Counted from the stretch's first letter, positions 1 through 8,284 are shown. The stretch is 64,000 nucleotides of DNA from Cryobacterium arcticum (GCF_001679725.1 NZ_CP016282.1:4092001-4156000), one strand, 5' to 3'. Notes: generated by a model not told the origin, from the sequence alone. Made by a program: numbers and translations.

Positions 1-1456
1 CCTCCTCGGCGAGTGCCGGCTCCTCGGGCCGGGCCCGCACGGGGAAGAGCGGGCTGAGCAGCAGGAACACCACGATGAGGCCACCCTGCACGAGCAGCGC
101 GGTGCGGAATCCCTGGCCGGGGTCGCCCGCATCCAGGCCGGCGAAGAAGACCGACCCGAGAACGGCCACGCCCACCGCGGAGAAGATCGACTGCACGGCC
201 GTGAGCACGCCGGAGGCCGACCCGACCTCGTCGTCGTCGACAGTGCCGAGGATGACGTTGAACAGGCTGGCGACCACGAAGCCGCTGCCGATGCCCGTGA
301 GTAGCAGGCCGGGAGCCAACTGCCAGATGCTGAAGTCGGAGATGTCGCCGAGGGCGATGAACAGCCAGACGACGCCCGCGATCTGGAAGACACCGCCGAT
401 CTGCAGCACGGCCCGGCCGAGCTTGTCGGCGAGCAGCGCGCCGCTGACCGCGCCACCGATCAGGGTGCCGATGGCCAGCGGCAGGCTGCTCACGCCGGCC
501 TCCCCGGCGCTGAACTGCTCGCCGAGCTGCAGGAACAGCGTGAAGACCAGCTGCGCTCCCACGGTTCCGCAGAAGAACAGCCCGATGCCGCCCAGCCCCA
601 CCAGATAGGCGGGCTTGCGGAAGATGCCCGGCGTCACCAGCGGGGTCTTGCCGGCGTCGAGCCGGGACTTCTGCCGACGGGTGAACAGGTAGAAGCCGAC
701 CAGGGATGCGGCGATGCACAGCCAGGTCCAGGCCGGCCAGCCGGCGTTCTCACCCTGCACCAGCGGCAGCACGAGCAGGGCGCTGGAGAGCACCATGATG
801 GCCGAACCGACCAGGTCGATGGTGATGCTGCGGTCGCCGGCCGTGCGGGGCACGACGATCCACGCGATCACGATGGCGGCGATGCCCACCGGCAGGTTCA
901 CCAGGAACACCGCCCGCCAGCCCAACCCGAACAGGTCGGCCTGGATGATGGCGCCGCCGATGATGGGGCCGGCGATGCCCGCGAGGCCGAAGACCGGTCC
1001 GAAGACGGCGAAGGCCTTGCCGATCTCCCGCGGCGGGAACGCCGCACGGAGCAGGCCGAGTCCCTGGGGAAGCAAGATCGCGGCCGAGAAGCCCTGAATG
1101 AGGCGGAAGGCGATGAGCATGCCGATGCTCGGTGCCACTGCGCAGAGCAGGGACATGAGGGTGAAGGAGATCAGGCCGATCAGGAACATGGTGCGGCGGC
1201 CGAACCGGTCCCCCAGGCGTCCGCCGAGGATCAGGCCGGCGCCGAGGGTGAGGGCATAACCACCGATCACCCACTGCAGTCCGGTGGAGCCGGCGCCCAG
1301 GCTCGCCTCGAGGGACGGTCCGGCGACGTTGACGATGGTGGCGTCGATGAGGTCGAGGATCTCGGCCGTGAGCATCACCGCCAGGATCAGCCATTTGAAG
1401 CGGTACGGATCGGCGGATGTGGATGTGGACGTCGAAGGAGACGGGGCGGAGGGCAT
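1..1456 (-). CDS. MFS drug-efflux transporter, DHA2 (14-TMS) type, C-terminus cut by window edge
   Basis: Proton-coupled multidrug exporter of the inner membrane, EmrB/QacA-like. Translating the minus strand from the ATG at 1456 gives a polar Ser/Thr/Pro N-terminus, then a first helix with the D1-type motif LDLIDATIVNVA near residues 34-45. The cytoplasmic motif A (GRLGDRFGRR) is at about 79-88, and a motif C-like run (GLAGIAGPIIGG) marks the antiporter subfamily. About 485 residues are present, reaching a polar tail at the window edge, so only the extreme C-terminus should be missing. A GGAG lies 8 bases before the ATG. The gene diverges from a MarR regulator across a roughly 120-bp gap with two palindromes, the usual layout of a MarR-repressed drug pump. 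The substrate cannot be told from sequence. Confidence 0.9.
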   Translation of the reverse strand, partial: MPSAPSPSTSTSTSADPYRFKWLILAVMLTAEILDLIDATIVNVAGPSLEASLGAGSTGLQWVIGGYALTLGAGLILGGRLGDRFGRRTMFLIGLISFTLMSLLCAVAPSIGMLIAFRLIQGFSAAILLPQGLGLLRAAFPPREIGKAFAVFGPVFGLAGIAGPIIGGAIIQADLFGLGWRAVFLVNLPVGIAAIVIAWIVVPRTAGDRSITIDLVGSAIMVLSSALLVLPLVQGENAGWPAWTWLCIAASLVGFYLFTRRQKSRLDAGKTPLVTPGIFRKPAYLVGLGGIGLFFCGTVGAQLVFTLFLQLGEQFSAGEAGVSSLPLAIGTLIGGAVSGALLADKLGRAVLQIGGVFQIAGVVWLFIALGDISDFSIWQLAPGLLLTGIGSGFVVASLFNVILGTVDDDEVGSASGVLTAVQSIFSAVGVAVLGSVFFAGLDAGDPGQGFRTALLVQGGLIVVFLLLSPLFPVRARPEEPALAEE

Positions 1457-1541
1457 GGGAGGGCTCCAGTGCAGGGGTGGGGAAACGGGCCAGGATGCTG
1501 GCACCGCGAAGCGCGAGGGGTGCCGGGAGGTCACTCCCGGA

Positions 1542-1576
1542 GGTAATCAATGTGATTGGCAATATTGAGTATTACC
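1542..1576. promoter_or_regulatory. Two tandem 19-bp inverted repeats, likely MarR operators
   Basis: GGTAATCAATGTGATTGGC (1542-1560) and GGCAATATTGAGTATTACC (1558-1576) share their GGC. Each is an 8-3-8 inverted repeat with 6 of 8 paired positions, and both fit GGYAAT-N7-ATTRCC. They fill the space between the divergent MFS and MarR genes and end one base before the regulator's ATG at 1577. Binding would block both promoters and give autoregulation. Operator function is inferred from symmetry, duplication and position. Confidence 0.65.
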
Positions 1577-2089
1577 ATGGAGATCATGGATGTCAAACCT
1601 GAACTGTTCGGGACCGAATACAACGCCACCCGCGCGGCCGCGCGGCGGGACGGCAAGGCGATGCCGGAGAAGGACGTGCGTGCCCGAATCCAGCGCTTGG
1701 GCCTGAAAGAGCAAGCGTTCCGGCGGTTCCTAGCCGACCAGATCGCCGTCGACGAGATGGGCCTGGAGGTGATGGACCACCTCATGTCCCGCGGCTCGTC
1801 CAGCCCCACCGAGCTGGCCCACGAGATCGACATCTCCACCGCGGCGATGAGCCTGGTGCTGCAGCGCCTGGAGTCGGCCGGGCACATCACCCGCCAGCGG
1901 CATCCGTCTGACGGACGCCGCCTGATCGTGGCCGCCACGGATGACTCGGTGCGACTCGCCTACGGCCACGTGCTGCCCCTGATCAACGGGCTCGAAGCGG
2001 TGGTCGCGTCGATGGACGACGACGAGCGCGCGGCGGCGAGCGCCTTTCTCGACAAGGTGATCGCCGCCTACGACGACGCCATGGTCTGA
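1577..2089 (+). CDS. MarR-family transcriptional regulator
   Basis: Winged-helix repressor, 170 residues, expected to act as a dimer on the divergent MFS promoter. The recognition region (SSPTELAHEIDISTAAMS, about 75-92) is followed by a helix and a wing with the family's D-x-R signature (HPSDGRR, about 109-115). Helices before and after would form the dimer interface. The start is unsure. ATG 1577 has no Shine-Dalgarno and sits directly against the second operator, so the mRNA may be leaderless. An ATG at 1586 is possible, and an upstream in-frame TTG at 1556 lies inside the operators and is unlikely. The ligand is unknown; by analogy it would be a phenolic or cationic drug exported by the neighbour. 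Confidence 0.88.
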   Translation: MEIMDVKPELFGTEYNATRAAARRDGKAMPEKDVRARIQRLGLKEQAFRRFLADQIAVDEMGLEVMDHLMSRGSSSPTELAHEIDISTAAMSLVLQRLESAGHITRQRHPSDGRRLIVAATDDSVRLAYGHVLPLINGLEAVVASMDDDERAAASAFLDKVIAAYDDAMV

Positions 2090-2121
2090 TTCCGTCACTC
2101 GGATGCCCGGATCGACCGTCA

Positions 2122-2183
2122 CTGCGCCCCCTGTGGCTGGATGCGCCACCTAAAGCGGGCGCATCCAGCCATACGGGGCGCAG
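2122..2183. repeat. Intergenic palindrome, copy A of a two-copy family
   Basis: Arms of 26 bases (2122-2147 and 2158-2183) pair with two mismatches around a 10-base loop. It lies between the convergent marR-like and pepE genes, with no T-run on either side. The right arm matches the arm of the perfect 68-bp palindrome at 39538-39605 at 20 of 26 positions, including an identical GCCATACG core. That copy also sits between convergent genes. It may be a bidirectional terminator or a dispersed REP-like element. Confidence 0.75.
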
Positions 2184-2221
2184 CGAACGGCCCGACGGGC
2201 CAGCGGGGGGGGGCTGCGGAG

Positions 2222-2986
2222 CTAGGCCACGGCCACCCGAGGGGAGTCATAGCGTGCGGGGTGCGCGAGCAGAGGGCTGACATCGCCGTCGATGTCGCGC
2301 GGCAGCTGGCCGCGCTCGAAGAGGATCGCCGGCCGATCGGAGAGCGGATTGGCCGACGCTCCGCCGATCACGGCCAGGGCGCAGGCGTCGGTGGACGTGA
2401 TGCTGAGGTGCGCGCCTTCGCGCAGCCCCACCACGAGCACGTCGTTCTCATCGAGGAACTCGGTGATGCGGGTGGCCCGGGATTCGCCATTGTGCACGCT
2501 GGCCGGTTCGGCGTCGAGGTAGTGCGGGTTGATCTGGAACGGCACCAGCCCCAGCGCCTCGAACGACTCCGGCTGCACGATGGGCATGTCGTTGGTCGTG
2601 CGGATGCTGGGCGCTGTGATGTTCGTGCCGGCGCTGGCGCCTAGGTAGGGCAGGCCGCTCTGCACCCGGGCGCGGATGACCGGCACCAGGCCGAGGCGCT
2701 GCAGGGTGGCCAGCAGCCGGAAGGTGTTGCCGCCGCCGACGAAGAGCGCCTGCGCGGAGGCCACTGCGGCCACCGGGTCGACAGCTTCGTGCAGGCCGCG
2801 CACGGCGATGCCATGCGGCGAGAAGGCGTCGCGCACCGAGGCCGTGTACGCGTCGTGGTCAGCGCCCGCGAAGGGCACGAAGGTGAGTTCGGTCACCCCG
2901 TCGAGGAACGCGAGCACCTCGGGGAGGGCATGGTCGAGGTAACCCCGTCCGTGGTTGGTGGAGTTGGACAACAGGAGCAGGTGCAT
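2222..2986 (-). CDS. pepE: Peptidase E-like serine peptidase (family S51)
   Basis: Cytoplasmic peptidase; characterised members cleave dipeptides with N-terminal aspartate. The product has 254 residues. It opens with a Rossmann-like strand (MHLLLLSNST), has the GGGNTFRLL turn at about 84-92, the nucleophile elbow LGASAGTN (Ser118) and a candidate catalytic His in NPHYLDAE (His155). Length and motif order fit S51. The ATG at 2986 is chosen because the frame upstream is low-complexity and encoded by the heptamer repeat and hairpin at 3031-3128. It ends convergent with the MarR gene, separated by palindrome copy A. Confidence 0.88.
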   Translation of the reverse strand: MHLLLLSNSTNHGRGYLDHALPEVLAFLDGVTELTFVPFAGADHDAYTASVRDAFSPHGIAVRGLHEAVDPVAAVASAQALFVGGGNTFRLLATLQRLGLVPVIRARVQSGLPYLGASAGTNITAPSIRTTNDMPIVQPESFEALGLVPFQINPHYLDAEPASVHNGESRATRITEFLDENDVLVVGLREGAHLSITSTDACALAVIGGASANPLSDRPAILFERGQLPRDIDGDVSPLLAHPARYDSPRVAVA

Positions 2987-3030
2987 GGCGATCCTTCGGG
3001 TCTGCTGGAGCGGCTGGGCGGGGGTGCGGA

Positions 3031-3069
3031 TGGGCAATGGGCAATGGGCAATGGGCAATGGGCAATGGG
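3031..3069. repeat. Heptanucleotide tandem repeat (TGGGCAA)5
   Basis: Five exact copies of TGGGCAA (3031-3065) followed by a partial TGGG. They lie 45 bases upstream of the pepE start, in the divergent region shared with the mutarotase gene. A 7-base unit is prone to slippage. Copy-number change would alter leader length or promoter spacing of pepE, not its reading frame. Confidence 0.85.
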
Positions 3070-3090
3070 GCAGGGTAAGTGGTGCCGATG

Positions 3091-3128
3091 CGGGCAAGTG
3101 CACCCGGTACGCCGGGTGCACTTGCCCG
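3091..3128. repeat. Perfect 17-bp inverted repeat with 4-base loop
   Basis: CGGGCAAGTGCACCCGG (3091-3107), loop TACG, and its exact complement (3112-3128). It lies between the divergent pepE and mutarotase genes, so a terminator role is unlikely. No T-run follows on either strand. In RNA it would be a very stable leader hairpin for pepE; in DNA it could be a protein-binding site. Nothing else is seen in 2987-3290. Confidence 0.75.
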
Positions 3129-3290
3129 ATTGGGAAACAGTCAGCCCAGTTTGGGACACGAACGGGTCGGACGGAAGGGGTTGCGGACGGCGTCAGGCTG
3201 TGGCGCGGACACCTCGGCGGCAACCGCGGTGGGGCGCCCGGGGGCGGGGCTTCCTAGGATGGGAGTACGTCCATCGACCCTGGAGGCACC

Positions 3291-4178
3291 ATGCCCGCCG
3301 TTCCCAGCACGCTCGAGCTTCCATCCTCCGTCGAACTGGGCCTCGGGCAGGGCGGTTTGGCCGTCGCACGGGTCTTCGCCCCGACCGGCACCGCCGAGGT
3401 GTACCTGCGCGGCGCGCACGTGAGCGCCTGGACACCCGCCGGCGGCACCCCCGTGATCTGGATGAGCGAGCAGAGCGAGTACGCGCCCGGCGTCCCGCTG
3501 CGCGGCGGCGTGCCGATCTGCTTCCCCTGGTTCGCCGCCCACCCCACGGATGCCACGGCCCCGTCACACGGGTTCGCCCGCCTGGCCGATTGGCAGCTGG
3601 TCGAGGCACGCGAGGCCGGAGACGACGTCGTGCTCGTCTTCGTGCTCACCGACACCGAGGCCAGCCGGGCCTCGGCCTGGCCGCACCGGTTCGAGGCGCG
3701 CTACACGGTCACCGTGGGAGCCCGGCTCACGCTGGCGCTCGAGGTCACGAACCGCGACACCGAGGCGGTTAGCTTCGAGGAGGCCCTGCACACCTACCTT
3801 GCCGTAGCCGACATCCGCCAGACCGAGGTCGCCGGCCTCGAAGGCACCCCGTTCACCGACCGGCTCACCGGCCCGCGCCCCGCGGAAAGCACACCGGTGC
3901 GCTTCGACGCCGAGACCGACCGCATCTACCTGAACACCCCGGCCACTACCACCGTGACGGATGCGTCCACGGGCCGGGTCATCACCGTCGCCAAGCAGGG
4001 CTCCGCCAGCACCGTCGTCTGGAACCCCTGGATCGACAAGGCCGCCGCCATGGCGGACTTCGGCGACACCGAGTACACCGGCATGGTGTGCGTGGAGACC
4101 TGCAACATCCGGGACAACACGATCACCCTGGCGCCCGGGGAAAACCACGAGATCAGCGCGAGCTACTCGGTGGCCTGA
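3291..4178 (+). CDS. D-hexose-6-phosphate mutarotase (YeaD-like aldose 1-epimerase family)
   Basis: Cytosolic enzyme expected to interconvert alpha and beta anomers of hexose 6-phosphates. The 295-residue product has the family's beta-sandwich pattern. The substrate-loop motif PSHGFARLADW contains a candidate catalytic His93, a second conserved histidine lies in FEEALHTYLAVADI (His167), and RGGVPICFPWF (about 71-81) is the typical phosphosugar-binding strand. The ATG at 3291 follows a 304-bp divergent region. The next gene on the opposite strand ends 219 bases downstream, and that GC-rich gap shows no clear terminator. The gene appears monocistronic. Confidence 0.88.
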   Translation: MPAVPSTLELPSSVELGLGQGGLAVARVFAPTGTAEVYLRGAHVSAWTPAGGTPVIWMSEQSEYAPGVPLRGGVPICFPWFAAHPTDATAPSHGFARLADWQLVEAREAGDDVVLVFVLTDTEASRASAWPHRFEARYTVTVGARLTLALEVTNRDTEAVSFEEALHTYLAVADIRQTEVAGLEGTPFTDRLTGPRPAESTPVRFDAETDRIYLNTPATTTVTDASTGRVITVAKQGSASTVVWNPWIDKAAAMADFGDTEYTGMVCVETCNIRDNTITLAPGENHEISASYSVA

Positions 4179-4397
4179 CCTGCGCGGCGGCCCGAACTGC
4201 GCGTGGGCTGAGCTCTGCAGCGACCTGACCGCAGCGAGCGCGGGCCCGGATGCGACGCGCGGGTCACGCGCCGCTGCGCGCGTGGCGCGCCGGTAGCGAA
4301 ACGGCGCGGCACCCGCGCACTTCGCGCCGGGCCCTCGCGGCGATGGGGTCGCCGAGCCGCCGGGCCAGACCACCCCGGGACAACGGGGCCCCGCAGG

Positions 4398-4748
4398 TCA
4401 GCCCTTGCGCCGCCCAGGCGTGGCGTAGCCGCCGGCGCTGGCGGGGCCGCCGAAGGCGAGCGCCACGCCGATCATGAAGCCGAAGTTGTACCAGTTGCCG
4501 TCGTTGTGCACCTCGTAGATGTTCACGTCCGGGTTGAACAACGACACGAGGAACGTGATCGGGCTGATGAAGCCCTGCCATAGCCCGAGCCAGAACCCGG
4601 CCTGCGCCTCCGGCGGAGTGATCGCCCCCACGTCATTGGGTCCGGGGGCGCATCCGGTGAGCACGAGCGCCGTGAGCACCGCCACGACCGCGAGCGTGGC
4701 GATCTCCGACCTGCCGATCCTCGGCCCGCCCGTCTTCGACCTGCGCAT
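4398..4748 (-). CDS. Small membrane-anchored lipoprotein, function unknown
   Basis: 116 residues. The N-terminus is basic, followed by a hydrophobic stretch ending in a lipobox (LVLTGCAP, Cys33), so it should be diacylated and anchored outside the membrane. The rest holds one or two short hydrophobic segments (GFWLGLWQGFISPITFLVSLF and FGFMIGVALAFGG) around a polar loop with HNDGNWYN. GGAGG lies 5 bases before ATG 4748, which favours this start over one 9 codons upstream. It stands alone, divergent from the MntR-like gene. I recognise the type as widespread in Actinobacteria but know no function. Confidence 0.75.
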   Translation of the reverse strand: MRRSKTGGPRIGRSEIATLAVVAVLTALVLTGCAPGPNDVGAITPPEAQAGFWLGLWQGFISPITFLVSLFNPDVNIYEVHNDGNWYNFGFMIGVALAFGGPASAGGYATPGRRKG

Positions 4749-4834
4749 GGTTCCTCCGCTCCTACCCGGTGGCACATTCAGCGGTCACGGTAGGCGAGCC
4801 GTGCACCGCGCGCAAGGGCACCTAAAATCGGAGG

Positions 4835-5542
4835 ATGGCCGCCTCCACCCCCACCACCATGACGGAGGACTACCTCAAGGTCATCTGGAAATCGCACGAG
4901 TGGTCCGACGAGGGCATCACCACCAACGAGATCGCCGCCACGCTCGGCGTCGCCGCCTCCTCGGTGTCTGGCAACCTGAACAAGCTCGCCCGTGACGGCT
5001 ACATCCTGCACGAGCCGTATGGCCGCATCCTGCTCAGCGACGCCGGGCGCAGCATCGCCGTGCAGATGGTGCGCCGGCACCGCATCATCGAGACCTACCT
5101 CGTGGAGCAGTGCGGGTACGGCTGGGACGAGGTGCACGAGGAGGCCGAGGTGCTCGAACACGCGGTGTCCGACCGGCTGCTGGAGATCTGGGACGACGAG
5201 CTCGGCAACCCCCTGCAGGACCCGCACGGTGACCCCATCCCCCGCAAAGACGGCACGGTCGCCCGTCCCGACGGTCGCCGCCTGCACGAGCTCGCCGAGC
5301 ACGAGACCGGCACCGTGCTGCGGGTCTCCGACCACGACCCGGCGCTGCTGCGCTACCTGCACTCGCTGGGCATCACCGTGGGCAGCATCCTGCGGGTGCA
5401 CGCCCGCCGCGACTACGCCGGGTCGATGGCGATCAGCCAGGTCGATGACGATGCGACAACGGATGCCGCCCCCGCGGTCGATCCCGCCCCAGTCGAACTG
5501 GCCACGGTGGCCGCCAACGCGATCTGGGTCACCACGGCCTGA
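4835..5542 (+). CDS. MntR/DtxR-family metal-dependent regulator
   Basis: Metal-sensing repressor, 235 residues. An N-terminal winged helix (about 10-70) has the recognition segment AASSVSGNLNKL. The dimerisation/metal domain holds VRRHRIIE (His82) and HEEAEVLEH (Glu105, Glu108, His109). In DtxR the first of these positions is Cys102; glutamate there is the MntR arrangement, so manganese is the likelier effector. A C-terminal FeoA/SH3-like domain (about 155-235) follows. GGAGG abuts the ATG at 4835, too close for normal initiation, so a leaderless mRNA or ATG 4859 is possible. It is convergent, with an 11-bp gap, with a CaCA exchanger that carries a Mn2+ riboswitch, which supports a manganese role. 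Confidence 0.85.
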   Translation: MAASTPTTMTEDYLKVIWKSHEWSDEGITTNEIAATLGVAASSVSGNLNKLARDGYILHEPYGRILLSDAGRSIAVQMVRRHRIIETYLVEQCGYGWDEVHEEAEVLEHAVSDRLLEIWDDELGNPLQDPHGDPIPRKDGTVARPDGRRLHELAEHETGTVLRVSDHDPALLRYLHSLGITVGSILRVHARRDYAGSMAISQVDDDATTDAAPAVDPAPVELATVAANAIWVTTA

Positions 5543-5552
5543 GCCGAACGGG

Positions 5553-6812
5553 TCAGCGCGCCAGTTGCGCTTCCCGATCGTCGTCGGCCGGCTCCAGCAG
5601 GCTGCGCCGGAACGGGGCCGCCAGGGCCGGCAGGATGTCGCGCCGGTGCACCCAGAACAGCACCACGGCGATCCCGAGGTGGATGGCGCTGAGCACGTAG
5701 CGGCCGGACGTGTCGGTGACCACGAACTGCACCGCGAACAGCGCTACCAGGGCCAGCGCCGACCAGCGGTGGAAGCGCAGGGCGATGATGATCGCCACGC
5801 CCATCACGGTCTGGCTGGCCGTGAGCACGAACTCCTCCACCTGCCGCGGGTCCAGCGCCAGGTCCAGGCCGCCGCCGCCGAAGTAGTGCGCGATGGGCAG
5901 CGAACCCACCAGCAGGGTCCACTGGTTGATCTTCGACGCGATCAGGGTGCCGATGGCGGCGGTCCCCATTCCACGTAGGGCGAACAGCACCGCGATGATG
6001 AACTCCGGCGCCTCGGAGGCCAGCGGCGCCAGCCACTGCACCAGGAAATAGCTGTCGATCCCCAGCGCGCTGCCGGACTCCACCAGCGCCTCCGCGAACG
6101 GTTCGGCCGAGGCGAGGATGATCGCGGCGGACACCACGAACATGCTCACCACGAGGATGCGGCGCTGCCGCTCTGGCAGTTCGACGATGTGCGCGGCCAT
6201 GCCGACGAACTCTTCCTCGCCGGTGTCGGGCACCTTGCTCGCCCGCCACAGGTAGGCGATGAAGATCAGGATCAGCACGAGGCCGAACCACATGGCGATC
6301 GCCTGCATCAGCGGGATCGCGAAGGCCAGCACGGCGACCATCGCGAGCACGCCGATGTCCAGGCGGCTGCTCTTCGGAAGCTCCAGCGCCCGCGGTAGAC
6401 CCGCGCCGGTCACTCCGCGGGCGGCGGCGGCCCGACGGGCCACGATGAGCGCGACGACCACCACGAGCGGCCAGCCGAAGCCGAGTAACAGCCGGTTGGA
6501 CCCGGTCATGTTGGCGGCCGCGAACTGGGCGTAGGCGGGGTCGGAGCCGGAGCGGAACGCGTAGTACAGGTCGACGGCGTACTCGGGCAGCACCGCGATC
6601 AGGGCGAGGATGGCGATGGCGAGGGCTCCGGAAATGTCTTTCTGGGCGGCCTCGGCGGCCCAGGCAAGCATGAAGGACGCCGCGACCACGGCGGCGCCGA
6701 AGATCACGAGGTCGAGAACGGGGTGGGGCGCCAGGCCCAGGATACGGAAGACCATGGCCGGCGCGGCGATGGCCAGGCACAGCAGGATGCGGCGAAGAAG
6801 GGGTGCGGGCAC
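5553..6812 (-). CDS. CaCA-superfamily cation exchanger, probable Mn2+ (or Ca2+) exporter
   Basis: Inner-membrane cation/H+ or cation/Na+ antiporter, 419 residues from a GTG at 6812, with about ten hydrophobic segments in two homologous halves. The alpha-1 repeat reads LIAVLPEYAVDLYYA then NMTGSNRLL; alpha-2 reads SEAPEFIIAVLFALRGMG then LIASKINQWTLL. The paired Glu and Asn residues that coordinate the cation are present. The polar hinge contains a GEEEF cluster. The start is set by the hydrophobic N-terminus (VPAPLLRRILLCLAIAA); no strong ribosome site is visible. The yybP-ykoY riboswitch upstream and the MntR-like neighbour point to manganese export, as known for CaCA proteins such as MneA. 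The specificity is inferred. Confidence 0.85.
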   Translation of the reverse strand: MPAPLLRRILLCLAIAAPAMVFRILGLAPHPVLDLVIFGAAVVAASFMLAWAAEAAQKDISGALAIAILALIAVLPEYAVDLYYAFRSGSDPAYAQFAAANMTGSNRLLLGFGWPLVVVVALIVARRAAAARGVTGAGLPRALELPKSSRLDIGVLAMVAVLAFAIPLMQAIAMWFGLVLILIFIAYLWRASKVPDTGEEEFVGMAAHIVELPERQRRILVVSMFVVSAAIILASAEPFAEALVESGSALGIDSYFLVQWLAPLASEAPEFIIAVLFALRGMGTAAIGTLIASKINQWTLLVGSLPIAHYFGGGGLDLALDPRQVEEFVLTASQTVMGVAIIIALRFHRWSALALVALFAVQFVVTDTSGRYVLSAIHLGIAVVLFWVHRRDILPALAAPFRRSLLEPADDDREAQLAR

Positions 6813-6856
6813 GATGAACTCTCGGTCGGCTGCAACCGGACGCACGCGCAGCGAGA

Positions 6857-7003
6857 CTCCGGCCACAGGAACTGGCCGAAGGTCTCGTTCGCCCCGCAAG
6901 GAACCGGGGTGGTACGCCGGGCGATCGTCGTGATCGCCAGTATGTCGACGTACCGCTCTGTTCGCGCACACGAGGCGCGAACCATGGGAACTACTCCCCT
7001 TCG
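6857..7003 (-). promoter_or_regulatory. yybP-ykoY family (Mn2+) riboswitch with expression platform
   Basis: Read on the minus strand, the aptamer spans 7003-6877. It carries the family hallmarks: CGAAGGGGAGTAG at the 5' end, GACATAC in the central helix region, and GAGACCTTCGGCC at the 3' end. P1 forms perfectly from CGAAGG (7003-6998) with CCTTCG (6882-6877). The 3' strand of P1 can instead pair downstream: CTTCGGCC (6881-6874) with GGCCGGAG (6864-6857), one G-U wobble. That gives mutually exclusive structures, as expected for a switch. It sits about 45 bases before the exchanger's GTG. The family is an established Mn2+ sensor that normally turns genes on. Confidence 0.8.
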
Positions 7004-7172
7004 ATGCCCTCAGCCAACCACACCCCAGCGGTAATATTCCACTTTTCGCATATGTTCGGCATGCCGAATTCAGGGGTGCGCCGAGGCTCATCCGCTCTCT
7101 CGGCGGCCCGTCATGACCCTGGGCATCGCAGGCTCCGGAATTCGCGGCCCGATCGGGACGTTGTGCCTGAGG

Positions 7173-8267
7173 ATGACTAGTGAACCCGAAACCCTGACCG
7201 ACCTGCCCACCCGAACCGCCCTCGTGGCCGGCGCCAGCGGCATCGCCGGCTCCGCACTGGTTGACCAGCTCTCGGCAGACGGCTGGCAGGTGATCGCCCT
7301 GTCCCGCACTCCGATTGCCGCCCGGCCGGGTGTCGTTCCGGTGAGCGCCGACCTGCGCAGTGTTGCCTCGCTGCGGGCCGCACTGGCCGGCCACGCGCCC
7401 ACCCATGTGTTCTTCACGGCGTGGCTCCGCCAAGACACCGAGGCGGAGAACATCCGGGTGAACTCGGCCATGGTGCGCGACCTGCTCACCGCCCTCGACG
7501 ACGCCCCCGTGCGGCACGTGGCCCTGATGACCGGGCTCAAGCAGTACCTCGGCCCGTTCGAGGCCTACGGCCAGGGCGAGGTGCCCGACACCCCGTTCCA
7601 CGAAGACGAGCCCCGCCTGTCGGTGGAGAACTTCTACTACGCCCAGGAGGACGAGCTCTGGGCCGCAGCCCGGGCGCGCGGTTTCACCTGGTCGGTGCAC
7701 CGCGCCCACACCGTGATCGGCCACGCCGTCGGCAACGCCATGAACATGGGCTCCACCCTCGCCGTCTACGCGGCCATCTGCCGTGAACTCGGCCGGCCGT
7801 TCGTGTTCCCCGGCTCCGAGACCCAGTGGAACGGCGTCACCGACATGACGGATGCCGGCCTGCTGGCCGAGCAGATGGTCTGGGCCGCCACCACCCCGGC
7901 CGCCGCCGACACCGCGTTCAACATCGTCAACGGCGACACCTTCCGGTGGCGCTGGCTGTGGCCGCGCCTTGCCGCGCACTTCGGCGTGGAGTGGGAAGGC
8001 TTCTCCGATGCTCCCCGGCCCCTTGAGGCCCAGATGGCGGATGCCCAGCCGGTCTGGACCGCTATCGCAGCGAAGCACAGCCTTGTCGAAGGTGATCTCT
8101 CCCGGCTGGCGTCCTGGTGGCACACCGACGCCGACCTCGGCCGCACCATGGAGGTCTTCGCCGACATGGGCCGCAGCCGCGCCGCGGGTTTCACGGGCTA
8201 CCGCGAGACCGAGCAGGCCTTCTTCGACCTGTTCGAGCGCTACCGGGCCGAGCGGCTCACCCCGTAG
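7173..8267 (+). CDS. SDR-family NAD(P)-dependent oxidoreductase, PRISE (progesterone 5-beta-reductase/iridoid synthase-like)
   Basis: Atypical extended short-chain dehydrogenase, 364 residues. The Rossmann motif near the N-terminus (ALVAGASGIAGSALVDQL) binds the dinucleotide. The active site fits the PRISE pattern: MTGLKQYLGPFE supplies the conserved lysine and NFYYAQED the catalytic tyrosine, instead of the usual YxxxK. The family reduces activated C=C bonds of enones; the substrate here is unknown. ATG 7173 is chosen because the motif then starts at a normal distance, although GAGG sits almost against it. An in-frame ATG at 7113 would add 20 poorly conserved residues. It lies 18 bp upstream of an SdpI-like gene. 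Confidence 0.85.
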   Translation: MTSEPETLTDLPTRTALVAGASGIAGSALVDQLSADGWQVIALSRTPIAARPGVVPVSADLRSVASLRAALAGHAPTHVFFTAWLRQDTEAENIRVNSAMVRDLLTALDDAPVRHVALMTGLKQYLGPFEAYGQGEVPDTPFHEDEPRLSVENFYYAQEDELWAAARARGFTWSVHRAHTVIGHAVGNAMNMGSTLAVYAAICRELGRPFVFPGSETQWNGVTDMTDAGLLAEQMVWAATTPAAADTAFNIVNGDTFRWRWLWPRLAAHFGVEWEGFSDAPRPLEAQMADAQPVWTAIAAKHSLVEGDLSRLASWWHTDADLGRTMEVFADMGRSRAAGFTGYRETEQAFFDLFERYRAERLTP

Positions 8268-8284
8268 CCCGATAGTCTCCAGGC

